In this document: positions 48,763 to 60,877 of the stretch, piece after piece | Layout: each line of letters starts with the position of its first letter | Position numbering within the stretch: the first letter of the stretch is position 1 | Assembly: GCA_020226215.1 (NCBI GenBank) | Contig: CM035234.1 | Span: 13,110,713-13,174,712 of the forward strand | Length of the DNA: 64,000 bases | Source of the DNA: Sindora glabra | Taxonomy: Eukaryota > Streptophyta > Magnoliopsida > Fabales > Fabaceae | Reading direction: 5' to 3' | Position numbers and translations under genes: made by a program | The notes under the pieces: model-generated | The model's input: only the letters and a program-made list of their open reading frames with translations | Databases searched by the model: none | What the model was told of the DNA's origin: nothing

Positions 48763-48771
48763 TAGGTTCAG

Positions 48772-49937
48772 TCTGTTCTCCACTTACTCGACACTTGTTC
48801 AGAATGACGATGAAAATAATTAATTAGATATAATTTATTTTATATTTGGTAATATTAGTTAATAATTGATTGTATTTGTTTGGAATTAATAAATAATTAA
48901 ATAAAATATTTAATTCTTCTTTTATAAAGGTAGTAGTGATTATTATATTTCTTAAATTTAATAATTATTATGTTTCTTATTTTTTGTATTTGTTATAATT
49001 ATCTATCTTTTTCTTCACATGTAATACCAAAAATTATAGTAAAAAAGTAGGGTTTAACATTCCATTTTAATATTTTTTACTTATTTTAACATTGCAAGTG
49101 AATAGAAAGATGAATAATTATAACAATAATAAAAATAAGGGACTAATAATCAAAATTATGAAATTTAAGAGATATAATAATCATTATCTTTATAAATTGG
49201 AGACTAAGTATTGTGTATACCCTATATAAAATAATCATTTTTTAGTGTTAAATCATAGAAAAGGATAATAAGATATATATGATTATATCAAAATTATTAA
49301 TTTTTTTTAATTCTTTTGATATTATTATTCATAAAAGAAAATATATATTATATGCTATTTAATATATATTATTTAATTTATGTATATTCTAATTTAATAT
49401 ATATTGTTATATTTTTAAATTATTTTTCATAAATAAGAAATTTCAATTTTTGATAATTAAAGTAGGATTTACATTTGTTTAGATATCTTCTAATTTAAAA
49501 AATTGCAGATAATTAAATCATAAAGTTGTCAAAAGCCATTCATAAATTTAAAATAAAAAATGAGGTTTGTATTAGTGTAAAATTTAAAATTTACATTGTT
49601 AGCAGAAAGTCAACAAAGATAAAAGAATTGAAAAAATGAGACTAGCGTGGATATAAAATTTAAAAGTTTCTCTTTCTATAATCATAATTAAAAAAGTAAG
49701 CTCAATAGTATTGTCTATAATTGATTGTTAAAAACTTTCAAAAATATAACTAACTACATTTGAAAGGGTAATAATCATTGATTTAACTTATAATGTGCTA
49801 ATTGTGATTTCTAATATAGCAAACAAGCATTTGAACCAAGGCTATCAAAGAGGAACGATAGTCCAAATGAATTACATTTCTGTTATTAGTTGATAGAGAC
49901 AAAAGTAAGCTAATGGGGAAAAAAATATGCATTGCAG
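48772..49937 (+). other. Remainder of the ankyrin intron
   Basis: AT-rich intronic sequence ending in the acceptor ATGCATTGCAG at 49927-49937. No genes or other clear elements. Confidence 0.6.
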
Positions 49938-50470
49938 GTATGTTAGATTTCATACTGAGCAAGAAGCCGGAATGGATACATTTAAGGGATGCTGATGGAA
50001 GGACTCCTCTTCATCATGCTGTATCTACAGGTTACACTGAAGGTGTGGATTACTTGCTTGAAAAATGTCCTTCACGCGCCATGGAAAGTGACAACTTTGG
50101 TTTCTATCCACTTCATCTGGCTTCCGACGGAGGACATATTCCAGTGATTGATAAGTTGCTAGAATACTCTCTAGATCCTGCAGAGATTGTTGACAAACAT
50201 GGCCGAAATATTCTTCACATCGCTGCTGAGTGTGGAAAGCTTGATGTTGTTAAACACATCCTCCAGTCCCCTGAACTTGAGAATATGATAAATCAGAAAG
50301 ATGCAAATGGAAATACTCCCATGCTTTTGGCCGGCCTTCTCTGCCATCCAAGAATCGTGCATTACATGACTTGGGCCAAAAGGGTGGATCTTACTCTACT
50401 TAACAAAAGCAATCAAACCCCTCTTAATGCTGTGCAGAGATCTGTGGGAGAAAATGCACCGCTGTCACAG
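49938..50470 (+). CDS. Ankyrin-repeat exon of the ACD6-like gene, intact
   Basis: A 533-bp exon bounded by acceptor TTGCAG and donor CACAG/GTAAAG. It encodes MLDFILSKKPEW and four to five ankyrin repeats with typical cores: GRTPLHHAVSTGYTEGVDYLL, GFYPLHLASDGGHIPVIDKLL, GRNILHIAAECGKLDVVKHIL and GNTPMLLAG. Ankyrin repeats form a protein-binding solenoid, here on the cytosolic side of a membrane protein. No stops or frameshifts. The exon end is in phase 0 and joins the next exon in frame. The apparent continuation past 50470 is intron read-through. Confidence 0.87.
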
Positions 50471-50590
50471 GTAAAGAAAATTTGTAATCTGGAATTTCTC
50501 TGTTTAGTATTATTTTAACAAAAATGTAGCCATAAAACAAACTTGCGGGTCATGTCTTATAGTTATGTATTCTAAATCAAAATTCAGTTT

Positions 50591-50770
50591 CAAACAACAA
50601 AATTTTTTTTTTATAAAATATAATTATAAAAATATTAAAATGATGGATAGGAAAATATCATTTACATATATTAATAAGTGATATGTTACTTATATTAATG
50701 ATTTATAAAAATAATACTTGTAATATTTTTATAACTACATTTTATAAAAAATATTTTCCAACAAAACAAA
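50591..50770. repeat. MITE-like inverted repeat in the second ankyrin intron
   Basis: TATAAAATATAATTATAAAA at the left is mirrored by TTTATAACTACATTTTATA at the right, with an AT-rich interior. Related ends, GAAAAATATTTTTCATAAAA with ATAATTATAAAA, recur near 10.6, 45.8 and 56.3 kb. Confidence 0.55.
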
Positions 50771-51004
50771 TATAATATAAAAGTTTTCTCTCTCTCCTTA
50801 TAATGAAGACAAAAAGACGGGATGACCCGGTAAAACATTTTCTTTCAGTCAGTCCTGCTCAATTAATACACTTCAATAGAATTAGACATAAAATGATTCC
50901 AATTCTCACCTATTAAGATTGTGTTAAATATGTGGCGAATGAATTTGATTGAACCAAATGAAAGTGACTGAAGTAATACTATGGATGTAATACTCATTCT
51001 GCAG

Positions 51005-51715
51005 AGGCTAACATGGAGTACATTAAAATCTGCTACACCAAAAAGCACTGTCAAAACTTCCACTCAAAGAGCATTAAAATCTGCTGCTGCACCAGAGAGC
51101 CCTGTCAAAACCACTGTTCAATGTACATCAAGTTCCACGGAGAAGAAAACTGCATACCTAGAACGATTCAAAGACAGATCCGACACACTGATTGTGGTTT
51201 CGACCCTTATAATCACTGCAACTTTTGCGGCTGGTTTCACCTTGCCTGGCGGCAACAGCGGCTCCGATTCAGACGCGGGCATTGCCAACATGATACATCA
51301 TCACATGTTTCATTTATTCATTTTCTCAATCACAGTATCTATGTATGGTGCCATTGGTGTTATTATCATTCTCGTCTGGACACGACTCGGAGATCTCACT
51401 TTGATGCTTGCCGCTCTCAAAGTGGCACCGCCGCTTCCCGGAATCACTCTCGGAACTTTGTCTCTGTCATTCCTGGCTGGAGTCTACCTTGCCATAAGCA
51501 AACTCACTTGGCTGGCAAACACTTTTCTAGTACTCAGTGCTGTCTCCATTTTCGTGGTTGTGTTGTTGTACGCTCTTCTTCTCTTTCCCTCCGCATCAAG
51601 CAGCACTATCATGCGATACATTTCCTTCATCCCCTTTCAGGCACTAGCGATTCTGGATGAATGGCTAGAGATTGGCAATCGCAATGGTTCTATCACCTTC
51701 AGCAATTACACTTGA
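51005..51715 (+). CDS. PGG-domain / transmembrane terminal exon of the ACD6-like gene, intact
   Basis: Begins after the acceptor CATTCTGCAG at 51004 with RLTWSTLKSATPK and ends at TGA 51713-51715. A Ser/Thr-rich linker with an imperfect internal repeat (ALKSA..., SPVKT/STVKT) precedes the PGG domain, recognised by LIVVSTLIITATFAAGFTLP followed by PGGN. Four hydrophobic helices follow: the one in the PGG region, FIFSITVSMYGAIGVIIILVW, LGTLSLSFLAGVYLAI and LVLSAVSIFVVVLLYALLLF. This is the membrane anchor of ACD6/ITN1-type proteins. It joins the ankyrin exon in phase 0. No lesions. Confidence 0.9.
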   Translation, partial: RLTWSTLKSATPKSTVKTSTQRALKSAAAPESPVKTTVQCTSSSTEKKTAYLERFKDRSDTLIVVSTLIITATFAAGFTLPGGNSGSDSDAGIANMIHHHMFHLFIFSITVSMYGAIGVIIILVWTRLGDLTLMLAALKVAPPLPGITLGTLSLSFLAGVYLAISKLTWLANTFLVLSAVSIFVVVLLYALLLFPSASSSTIMRYISFIPFQALAILDEWLEIGNRNGSITFSNYT

Positions 51716-54214
51716 AGCCACCAATGTTTAATCATGTTTCATGTGACTTACGAAATTTATGCATAAATATGTGCGTGTGATGTACAATCATATTGTGTAT
51801 CTAATCTTTGTATCTATTTAAACAGTGCCTTAAATATCTTTTGTTTTTTAAATTAAAAAGAGTAATTAAAAATACATTTTTACCGCGTGGCTTGTCATGG
51901 GGAAAAATTTCTCCGGCCTTTGTATTACGGGTCCTTTCCTTTGTTTCTGATTCCCTCTGTCTCAAACCACTTTTTCTTTATAATTTTTTTAAATCTTCAA
52001 TAATTATTTTATTTTATTTTCTAATTTTTAATAGTTAATAGTTAACGTGTGACAAAAAAACAGCATGTGATGAGAAAGTTAACCATTTATTAACTCATTA
52101 CATTTTTATTAATTATTATTAAAAGTAGGAGTATTTCCACAGTAAATAAAGTTGTAATTTACTAAACATAAAAACTTTATATGATTAAATCTTCATTAAT
52201 TAAATAGGTTAGGAATCAAATTTTTTAAATACTACTTTTTATTTTGTTCTGTTTAAAATTAAATATATCTCAAATTACTCTATAATATTTGTAGCTTCTA
52301 ACAATTATTAAAATTATATTAATTAACTGAAATTGTTTTAATTGAAATAAATATACTGAATAAAAAAATATGACTAAATAAATAAATTTAAGCTGACAGA
52401 ATTAAATCAAAACTAATATCTAAAACAATTCATGCATATTGATTAAATGGTAATTTACTAAACCACATATACCTACAATTAAAATTTCTAATGAATATGT
52501 ATATAGAATTCAAAGACATTAACTTAGTTAAAATTGGCTTGAAAGCTACTCCGGACCGCACCAGCTCTTTTTCCCTCCATTGGATTGCATAAATCTACTT
52601 GAGAATATTAAGAATAGCAATTTAGTATCTTAATGGCCTTGCCCAATGCTTTAAAGGAACATTAAATTAAATATTAAATATAAATACATTTTTGTGTTAA
52701 TAAGATCCCCTAAAGTTAAAGATATAAAATATAATTGATAATAATTTTATAAATAAATATGTACTTTTAATAACAAAATAAGTTATAAAAAAATGTATAT
52801 TCACTCTTCTAAGCTCATTCCTTGATTACACTCTTCATATGTCTATAAAATCTAAAATTCTGACCTTAGAAATATAAAAAGAGAGAGTGAATAGAAAATG
52901 AATATTTCTAAACAGAATGTTCACTAAATATAGTTTCCTTTTTTATATTTTTTTGTTTATTTATTTTCCGCACGTCAATCTATATATTTAAAGTGACATG
53001 GAATGTATAAAATGATGAAAATTTATTATTTACAAGTTTGAATTTTTTTCTTTTATAACATAAATATCTATTTATTTACTACACTCTAATTTGCCAATTC
53101 TGTATATGTGTCACCTCATCCTTATTTGCCTCTCACCCATACCCATTTTCCTTTTTCATTTTTCTCGTCCACCTCTCATCACATTCGATCTCGCTCTCCA
53201 CTCAAAATTTATAATTTTTTTAAATTTTAATTCTTATATTACATTACAATTTATATATTATTTATCTCTTTTATTTATTTCGTTATATATATATTTTCTA
53301 TTTTCTGTCCGTCTCAGTTGTTCACCGCTCAGATATATATATTTTTTTCTATTTTCTGTCTGTCTCAATATGATATATTTTATTTTTATTATAAAAATAT
53401 ATTAAATGTGTGACAAATTTATTTTTAATAAATATATTTGAAAATATAAATTAAATTTATTTATGTAAATTTCATCAACATTTTCTAAGTGTTTTATTTA
53501 AAACTAAATATTGTTAAAGATTTACTGTTCACACATTGCTTCTCATCATTTTTATCTACCCTATGCATTTTTTTTCCTTTTCACTCATGTTATTTGCTTC
53601 TCAAAAATCAATATCACTAAGTCGTACAAGAATAATATACTATATTTTTCTTATGTTATAAAAATAATTTAAATAAGTTAAATATATATATATATATATA
53701 ATTGAATTATTTGATATTATATGTTATTTATAATTCTTGTTATTTCACATCTACGCCCTATATCTTTTTTTATTTGTTCCATTACTTTTTTTTAAGTCCA
53801 CTCATTTTTACATCTTAGATGCTAATATCACTAAATAGTATAAATATAATATGATATATTTTATTTTTGCTATAAAATATTGTAAATAAAAATTTAATAT
53901 AAAAATATTTAATTAAATTAATTAATGAGATATATATATTCTATTTTTAATAAAAATATTTAAAATTAAAATTAAAATTTATTTATTCAAAATTTATCAT
54001 TATATTTTATCAATTTTTAATCACAAGATATAACATTTTGATTTTGCTACATACAAAATATATTTATATTAATAATAATAAGTATCTGTACAAACTTACA
54101 GGTCAAACATTAATTATTTTTATATTAATAACAAATAAATAATAGGTTACTTCATTTTAAAAATTCGTACACTTAAAGTATCTCTTTCATAAGGAGGATA
54201 GAGGAACAGGTAGT
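51716..54214. other. 3' flank of the ankyrin gene and AT-rich spacer
   Basis: The 3' UTR of the ankyrin gene should lie in the first few hundred bases. Beyond about 52000 the sequence is very AT-rich with scattered low-complexity frames and a short (TA)n near 53682-53701. No gene seen. Confidence 0.5.
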
Positions 54215-54700
54215 ACCTAGGGATAGGTCTGAAATATGTTAGACTATCCTTTATAAATTATTGATTTGAATATGACCTCTTTATGATCAAAATTTGGATT
54301 CGGTTTAACCTATTTAAAAATTATTCTGGTCAATTAATCTATTTAAAAGTTTATAACCTAGTAAGTAAAGACTTTTAAGATAAAAAATAATATAATTGTG
54401 TGTATTAAAAAGATTAATATTATATACATTTTATAAATATATATTATATATGATATTATGCATATTAATTTATTAATCATTACATCGATTGGTCTAAAAA
54501 ATTTAGGAACAGAGGTTACAAAATTAAGTCTAGCCTGTTTTTCTAAGTCCGGTTATTTATCAACTTTGGCATGTCGTAATCTGTTTCTCTAAATAGGATT
54601 ATTTATTAAATTTGACATAACCTATTTTGATAGAAGATTAGGTCACGTTAACTCATAAGTTCTTAATAAGTGGTTTGACCTATTTTCACTCCCACAGATG
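54215..54700. repeat. Possible MITE, about 490 bp
   Basis: The left end GGGATAGGTCTGAAAT is partly mirrored by the right end GACCTATTTTCACTCCCAC. The interior carries several GGTTATTTAT/AACCTATTT motifs in both orientations. Weak call. Confidence 0.3.
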
Positions 54701-55150
54701 AAGGGATCAGATCAGATTATTCTTCAAGGTTACGAGGCAGCCTTGCAGATCTGAAGCCAGAAGGAGCTGCAGCCGTGTTTTTATAATAGACAATCAATTT
54801 GCTTTTGCTGGTGAGTTCAAGTTAGAAAAGTTGAAAAGGAAGAGTCAGTGCGCCTTACTTGCCTTCGGAGAACTTCTTCTGCTTCCATGACTGCCAATAG
54901 AAGGAGGGTTGCTGATCTTCACCAATGTCAGAAATGTGCAGCAAGTTTTGACAAATCCCCTCTTCGGAGGTCAGGCAGAGCTATATGATATTGCTGCTGA
55001 TGTTACACCCCTGGTTTCCGTTAGTGTTGTTGGATAAAGTAGTAGTTATGGTTTTAAATATGGGTAGTTTGTTGGGTAAATGTAAAAGATGGGTTTCCTC
55101 TGTGACTTCTGCTGCTTCGGTGAGTAACGGGAAAAAAAAAAATCTTCTAT
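54701..55150. other. Unassigned GC-richer island
   Basis: About 54700-55120 has clearly higher complexity than the surrounding spacer and exon-like stretches (AAGGAGCTGCAGCCGTG, CTTCGGAGGTCAGGCAGAGC) but no long open frame and no family I recognise. It may be a decayed gene fragment. Confidence 0.35.
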
Positions 55151-55621
55151 CTTGCGTTTGATAAACTACTATTTGATTAATTTTTAGTTAATTTAACTGT
55201 CTTCAACAGTTTAATTAAGCTAATCAACTAATTTGAGTATTTGACAAATAATTATTTTAATTAGTATATTGACCTTCAACTAGTTATTTTGAAGAAGTTA
55301 GAAATTGTAACTTTTTGAAACAGCTTATTTACATTTAGTATAAAAATGATATTCATACCCATAGTTATACAATTTTTTACACTTCTACCATTGATACATA
55401 AGAAAACTCTAAATTATAATTATTTATTTTTAAATAAAAATTATATAAGCATAATGAATTATATTTATGCATAATAATAAAAAATACATGAATATAATCT
55501 TGTCTTTTTTATCAAATTATATTAGAAAGAAGACGATACATGTTTTGTTTCAAAAAGAATAATAGAAAATCTATTGAGAAAATCATTTATCTTTTGTCAA
55601 ATGATATTTCTTGAATGAAAA

Positions 55622-55675
<54 letters not shown>

Positions 55676-56166
55676 AAAGGAACAACAAGATAATATTACT
55701 TGTGAAAGATAAGTTTCTATACTTAAAATTATAATTTATCAATATTTTTAATGATAAACATATAGATTTTAAATTTAATATTTGAAATTATTAAAAAGAA
55801 ATTTTAATAATTATTGCATCAATAAAATATTATAGTTTCTTGAAAATTATAATTATTTATTTTTAAAACAAAAATCAAATTAGTATAATAAATTGTAGTT
55901 ATCTATTTTTTAAAAATAATTAAAAATAAATAATATATTATGATCTAAAATATTATTAAAATAAAAGAACACTTAAATAAATTATAAAATATAAACATGA
56001 GCTTATATGTTATTTTACATGAAAATAACTAATAATAAATAGCTAATTTTACTAAATATCTTTAGAAAAAAACTAGTGCTATCAACCAGTTAAATAAGCT
56101 ATCTATTAATAACTAATATAATTAGCTAATTACTAATATAATCTATTGATTGCCAAATAAGGCTTG
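55151..56166. repeat. MITE-like foldback repeat, about 1 kb, with (TA)n
   Basis: The left end CTTGCGTTTGATAAACTAC is mirrored by the right end TTGATTGCCAAATAAGGC. A (TA)n run is at 55626-55669. Same type as 43601-44468. Confidence 0.45.
55626..55669. repeat. (TA)n microsatellite
   Basis: Uninterrupted TA run of 44 bp. Confidence 0.93.
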
Positions 56167-56453
56167 TATCTTTTTCTATTCCTTTTTTAGTACCACTACC
56201 ATGACTACATTTTTTTTTTACTTGAAGTGTATGGTATTTAATAAATTTACACTTTATCTATTTTGATGAAAAAATATTTTTCATAAAATATGGTGATAAA
56301 ATATTAAGATAGGGGAAAGTGTTTTATTTGTTTAATAATAAATATAAAGAATTTGAAAAAGGTAACTTCCTCCATTTAAAAAAAATTATTTTTCTCTATT
56401 ATCATCTTTTAAGTATCATTTTTTTAAACATTAATGTAAATAGCATACCACTC

Positions 56454-56458
<5 letters not shown>

Positions 56459-56541
<83 letters not shown>
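56459..56541. repeat. (TA)n microsatellite
   Basis: TA run of about 83 bp, the longest in the window. It lies in a MITE-like AT-rich block (56220-56580) with TTTTCATAAAATATGGTGATAAAATATT sequence of the family noted in the ankyrin intron, here described only in part. Confidence 0.93.
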
Positions 56542-56545
<4 letters not shown>

Positions 56546-56829
56546 ATCATATTTTCTTACAAAAAATGCTTTTCAATAAAATAAATGGAACGACGTAGTT
56601 GAAAGTCACATATTCATTAAAAAGGTCATATGTGATTTTGCATTTTAATTTTATCCTATTAATGTGAGATTCAAATCATGATTTGTTCTTTTACTTGCAT
56701 AAAAACATTTCCTTAATTAATTTGTATTTGAATTTTTATTTTTAACTTAATTCATAGAAAGTTTAGTAATTAATACATTAAATTTTTCTATTTAATTATT
56801 TGGCATTAGAAAAAATATATGGTAGAAAT

Positions 56830-58438
56830 AGTCCTATCTAAACAAATATATACAAGAAAGAACAAGGAGCCCAACCATGAAGAAACTAATTTAGATAAAG
56901 CTACACCAGAAATACCACTAGGAGCAAGAATAAAGCAAGTAGCAGGAGGGTTAGCGTATGTCACCAAAGGAGTCTGAAATGAGCACTAAGAGAAAGAAAA
57001 ATTAGCAAGGCAATCAACAACTATGTTAGATTCATTATAATAATAGGAATTTCTAACTGGTTGCACTTGCATTACAAGCACTTGAATAGCCAAAATAATA
57101 AGACTACAAGGATAGGTAGCATTACACCCTACTTTCGAGAGTTAAATAATATTGAGGGAATCACTCTTAAGATAAATAAACCTTTATCCCATTGATGCGA
57201 CCATTTACAAATTAGTGAAAATTCCCTAATGTTCAACCATTAGGAAATTTGTAAAGCTAAAAAACCTATCAACCAATTCCCCAAGCTATCTTTAATGATA
57301 CCTTTATAGCCAGCTCGTGCATCATTTATAATAGCTTTGTTAGTATTGCATTTCTACCATTATCTCGATGAAAAACTCTAACAAATGGTGACTTCTAATT
57401 TTGATGGTTTATTGATAGAAACTTAAAAATCCAAATAAGCTTTAATATACTCTTTGACCTTTATTTGAACTATCCATAAGGTGTTAAAGAAATTTTCAAC
57501 TTTTCCTTTAAAAACAAGCTTATTTCTATTAAACTAGATTAACTAACATATTTTTGCAAATAATAGTTTCCATTTAACACCAGTAGACTTCACAAGGTTA
57601 TTCATTGAATTTCATGAGATCTATTTCATTACTAGTAATGAGAAAAAATACCCACAAGCTCTAGTTTAATAACTAATAGCTAAAGATTATGGACTTCAAC
57701 ACAATCCCTCACCATATGAATACTTGATTCTAGCAACTTACTATATCTTAGACATTTATCCAAACTAGCTAACTTTCTTGCACATATCTAGCTATTAGTT
57801 AAAACTTTCCTTTTGACAAGAAGCCATAGGAAGGTTTGTAACCTTTCAAGAGTTGGGCAATGCCAAACAAGCTTCCAAATAATGTTCTTTATATAATGGT
57901 TATCTGAAGTAAGAGTTGAATAAGCTATTTTAACTTAGAAGGAGCCATTTGATATGTGAGATCAAGTAATCTTGTTTGGGCTTGAATTCTAGGAAAGAGG
58001 CAAATTCCCCTGATATCTTAAGGAATAAACTATTAAAAACTATGAAAATCCTAACAACCATTACTATTAATATAAGAAGTGATTGCAAGGTAGTTTTCAC
58101 ACTTTAGAATAGAAATTTAAATAACTGATTGGAAAATTTTAATGTCTAGAATCCAATGAGTTTTCCAAATGTGAATTTCCAAACCATTCCCTAACAACCA
58201 TATTAAATTTGAGACAAAGTATTCCCAAAACTTGCATATGCCCCTCTATACATTGGAGCTATCATTTTTTTTAAGTATAGTTGGAAGTAGACCTTACCCA
58301 TATATGTACTTTGAATGTAAAATTCTAACCTATAAAGCCTCTTTATTATGCACTAGACCCCAAGCAAGCTTTTAAAGAAAAGCTTTATTATTTTCTCTTA
58401 TTCTTTTCAAAACAAGGCCACTAAGACTTTTACTTACA
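56830..58438 (-). pseudogene. LINE C-terminal remnant (RVT zinc-binding and RNase H)
   Basis: Minus-strand sequence next to the insert reads CVSKSLSGL, KRIRENNKAFL-KLAWGLV, VRILHSKYIYG and ICKFWEYFVSNLIWLLGNGLE (58130-58440), which is the familiar end of plant LINE RT leading to the zf-RVT region. At 56840-57420 an RNase H-like region is seen, with a GNWLIGF-ALQIS segment, then SYYYNESNIVVDCLANFS corresponding to the YREANxxAD.LA motif, then a Pro-rich tail. Stops are scattered through it. Confidence 0.75.
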
Positions 58439-58443
58439 CAAAT

Positions 58444-60872
58444 TGCAGGTCTTGGCAACCCATACTTGAGAGGGTGAATTAGGTGTTTTTGAAACTTTTC
58501 TTATTTTTGAAATCCTTTTTTGAAAACCCTTTGATTTTAGTGAGTCGTAAGAATAATTTTAATTTAAACAATTTCAAGAAGGCTTTATAAATATGTTTGC
58601 ACTCAAGATATAACAATTTAATGCACTCGTGTAAAGAAACTTATTCAACTATGGATGAAGAATCAATAAGTTAATGCATAGATTTACACCTTTTTTACAT
58701 ATTTAATCATCTATGCATCATCATAAGCATTGAAACACAATTCAACATGTAAGATCAACAAAAACAGAGTAAGTGATCACCAATTATGCATAGACAAATA
58801 ATCAAGAAGTTAATGTATAGATAAATTTCTCTTTTAAGCACTCAATTATCTGAGCAATAACATAAGCATTATAGTACAATATATCAACAAATAACAACAG
58901 CAAAATAAAGTATATACAGTGAGAAAAATATAGTATAATGCAGAGAAATAAAAGGATAAGGTAAAGAGATCAAACAAAAGTATTTATAGTAGTTCCTTTC
59001 TTAGATATCTTCTCCAAAGTCTACATCCACTCTTTAAGCTTTCTAAGCTTATGTATCTATCCACCATCCCTTCAAGTTTCAATTATCACTTGAAGAAGCT
59101 TTACAATTCTTTTACTTTTCCTTGAGCAAATTTTCCTTTTACAAGGGATATCTCCCCCTTTCTAAGATTTTCTAAGGGATACCTCACCTTTTATAATTAG
59201 GAAATGGTAAAATATGAATATCAATTTATATAAACTCTCTTATTGAGTGGATGAATCAATTGAAGCACTCAAGATAGAAGAATTTCACAAATTAGAGCTT
59301 AATTCATGATTTGATGAAAGAAGGAGTAGAATGATGTTAAAAGATGTAGTTCAAGCTTTCTTTTAATTGTATTTGATGTTTCTTAACTTATATAGGAAGC
59401 CTATGGAGTATTTGATGTTTCTTAGCTTATGCTTCTATAGAATATTTGATGTTTTTTAGCTTATATAAGAAGCCTATAAAGTATTATAGCTACTTGGGAT
59501 AGTTAGGAATGAAAACTAACTATTAATAGCCGTTATACATGCACCAAAGCAATCAGAATCAATTGGTGAATTGGTTTAGGATGTCTAGGATACTTTTTGG
59601 ATGTCTAAAATCGATTGGTGAATCAATTCACATAGACAGAATTACTTACTCAACTTTAAAAGGTGATACCTTCTTCATTTTAAACTCATTTTAAGCAAAT
59701 GACCTATCATTAGAAAGATATTTGAATTTACTTTTAAATAGCATTTCATACTTATATATAATGTAATTTTTAAGATATGTTTAAAAAAATGAACAGAGTT
59801 CAGAAATAGTGAATATATAAAAATATGATTTTGAGACTTAAGTTGTGTAGTTCATAACTTTTTCATATCATAGTCATTTTAAACAAATGACCTATTTATA
59901 AAAAGCTCTTTAAGTCTATTTTCAATGAAAATAACTTTATGCTCATGTCATTTGTAGTTTTTAAGATATGATTCAAATAATAAGCACAAATTAGAAAGGA
60001 TTACGATGCAAAAAATTAATTTCTACACTTAAATTAAAAAATTCATAACTTTTTTATGTATTAATCATTTTAAGCAAACAATATGTCCATGGTAAGCTCT
60101 TTAAGTCTATTTTCATGTGGAAAAGGTTTGACATTTAAATCATAAGTATTTTATGAGATAAGATTAAAAGAATAACTAAAGGTCAATATTGAAAAATAAA
60201 AAACTCATATCTCATTTGTTTTTGAATTATTCCCATAGGCTATCTTGTAAAAATATGATTATAAGTTGACTTTTTAAAACATTTTAATTAAGCTAAGATT
60301 ATGAAAATATGTTTGAACTAAATATCATGGAATAATCTATTTCATAAGAAAGTCTAAGCTTAAAATGAAAAATTATACTAATTAAGTCCTTGGATTTTCT
60401 TGGTGCTTTTATGCTTTCAAAACTTTAATCCTCACATTCTTCAATACTTAGATTACATTTTCTTTCTTGCATTTCTTTCTTGTTCACTTTTAAGTTGAGC
60501 ATGACAAGATCTTTCATTCCTTTGCTTCAATGCTTACTCTTCTTCATCTTGAACTTTCCTATATAATAGACATAGACTTTGCAAACCATATATATAGTTA
60601 ATCCAATCTAATATGTCAAGATATTGATGCATGATTCTCATATAAAATAAATTAGCACAAGAACATGCATAATTATCATATCTTCTATCTTGACCAATTA
60701 TATACTTAATGATGCTTGTATAAGTACATAATCAAGTATATACATCAACCATGACATAGTATGTCTATAAAAACTTATACAATATATATTACTTTAGCAC
60801 AAGACATGTAATGTTATTGGAATATTCATTTGTCATCATCAAAATTCATCACATGAAACATTATGGCTAAAA
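58444..60872. mobile_element. LTR-like insertion (2429 bp) inside the LINE ORF2
   Basis: Flanked by CAAAT (58439-58443) and CAAAC (60873-60877), a 5-bp duplication with one transition. The plus-strand left end is TGCAGGTCTTGGCAACC; the right end TTATGGCTAAAA lacks the expected CA, probably by mutation. Removing the insert and one duplication leaves the LINE codons in frame. No coding region, PBS or PPT was seen. A TTTTGATGATGACAAA-type motif (minus strand, near the right end) and a GAGAGGGTGAATTAGGTG motif at the left end are familiar from solo LTRs in other dicots (recalled). Confidence 0.7.
59640..60240. repeat. Internal tandem repeat of about 190 bp in the LTR-like insert
   Basis: A TTTTAAGCAAATGACC-type core recurs at 59689, 59877 and 60068 (spacings 188 and 191). 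AAGCTCTTTAAGTCTATTTT and a following AAGATATGATT-like segment are shared by neighbouring copies. Confidence 0.7.
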
Positions 60873-60877
60873 CAAAC

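Larger units (their letters stand above)
47589..51715 (+). pseudogene. Ankyrin repeat / PGG-domain (ACD6-like) membrane protein gene with damaged 5' half
   Basis: Overall locus: N-terminal region and first ankyrin repeats (47589-48497), an intron of about 1.44 kb holding a MITE, an ankyrin exon (49938-50470), an intron of about 530 bp holding a MITE-like block, and a PGG/transmembrane exon (51005-51715). Proteins of this plant family are multi-pass membrane proteins with cytosolic ankyrin repeats, some of which act in salicylate-linked immunity (ACD6) or salt response (ITN1); function here is inferred from the fold only. The 5' part has two frame changes and three in-frame stops; the last two exons are clean and join in phase. 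Either the gene is dead with recent loss, or a shortened 3' product is still made. Confidence 0.8.

Noticed and set aside
51013..51660. 215-codon plus-strand frame overlapping the PGG exon
   Set aside because: It is the shifted shadow of the true exon, which has clear PGG and transmembrane features in the other frame.
53091..53405. 104-codon hydrophobic frame
   Set aside because: Low-complexity Leu/Ile/Phe/Tyr composition as expected from AT-rich spacer; no motif or splice context.
56319..56543. 74-codon frame with a run of Ile-Tyr
   Set aside because: Translation of a (TA)n microsatellite.
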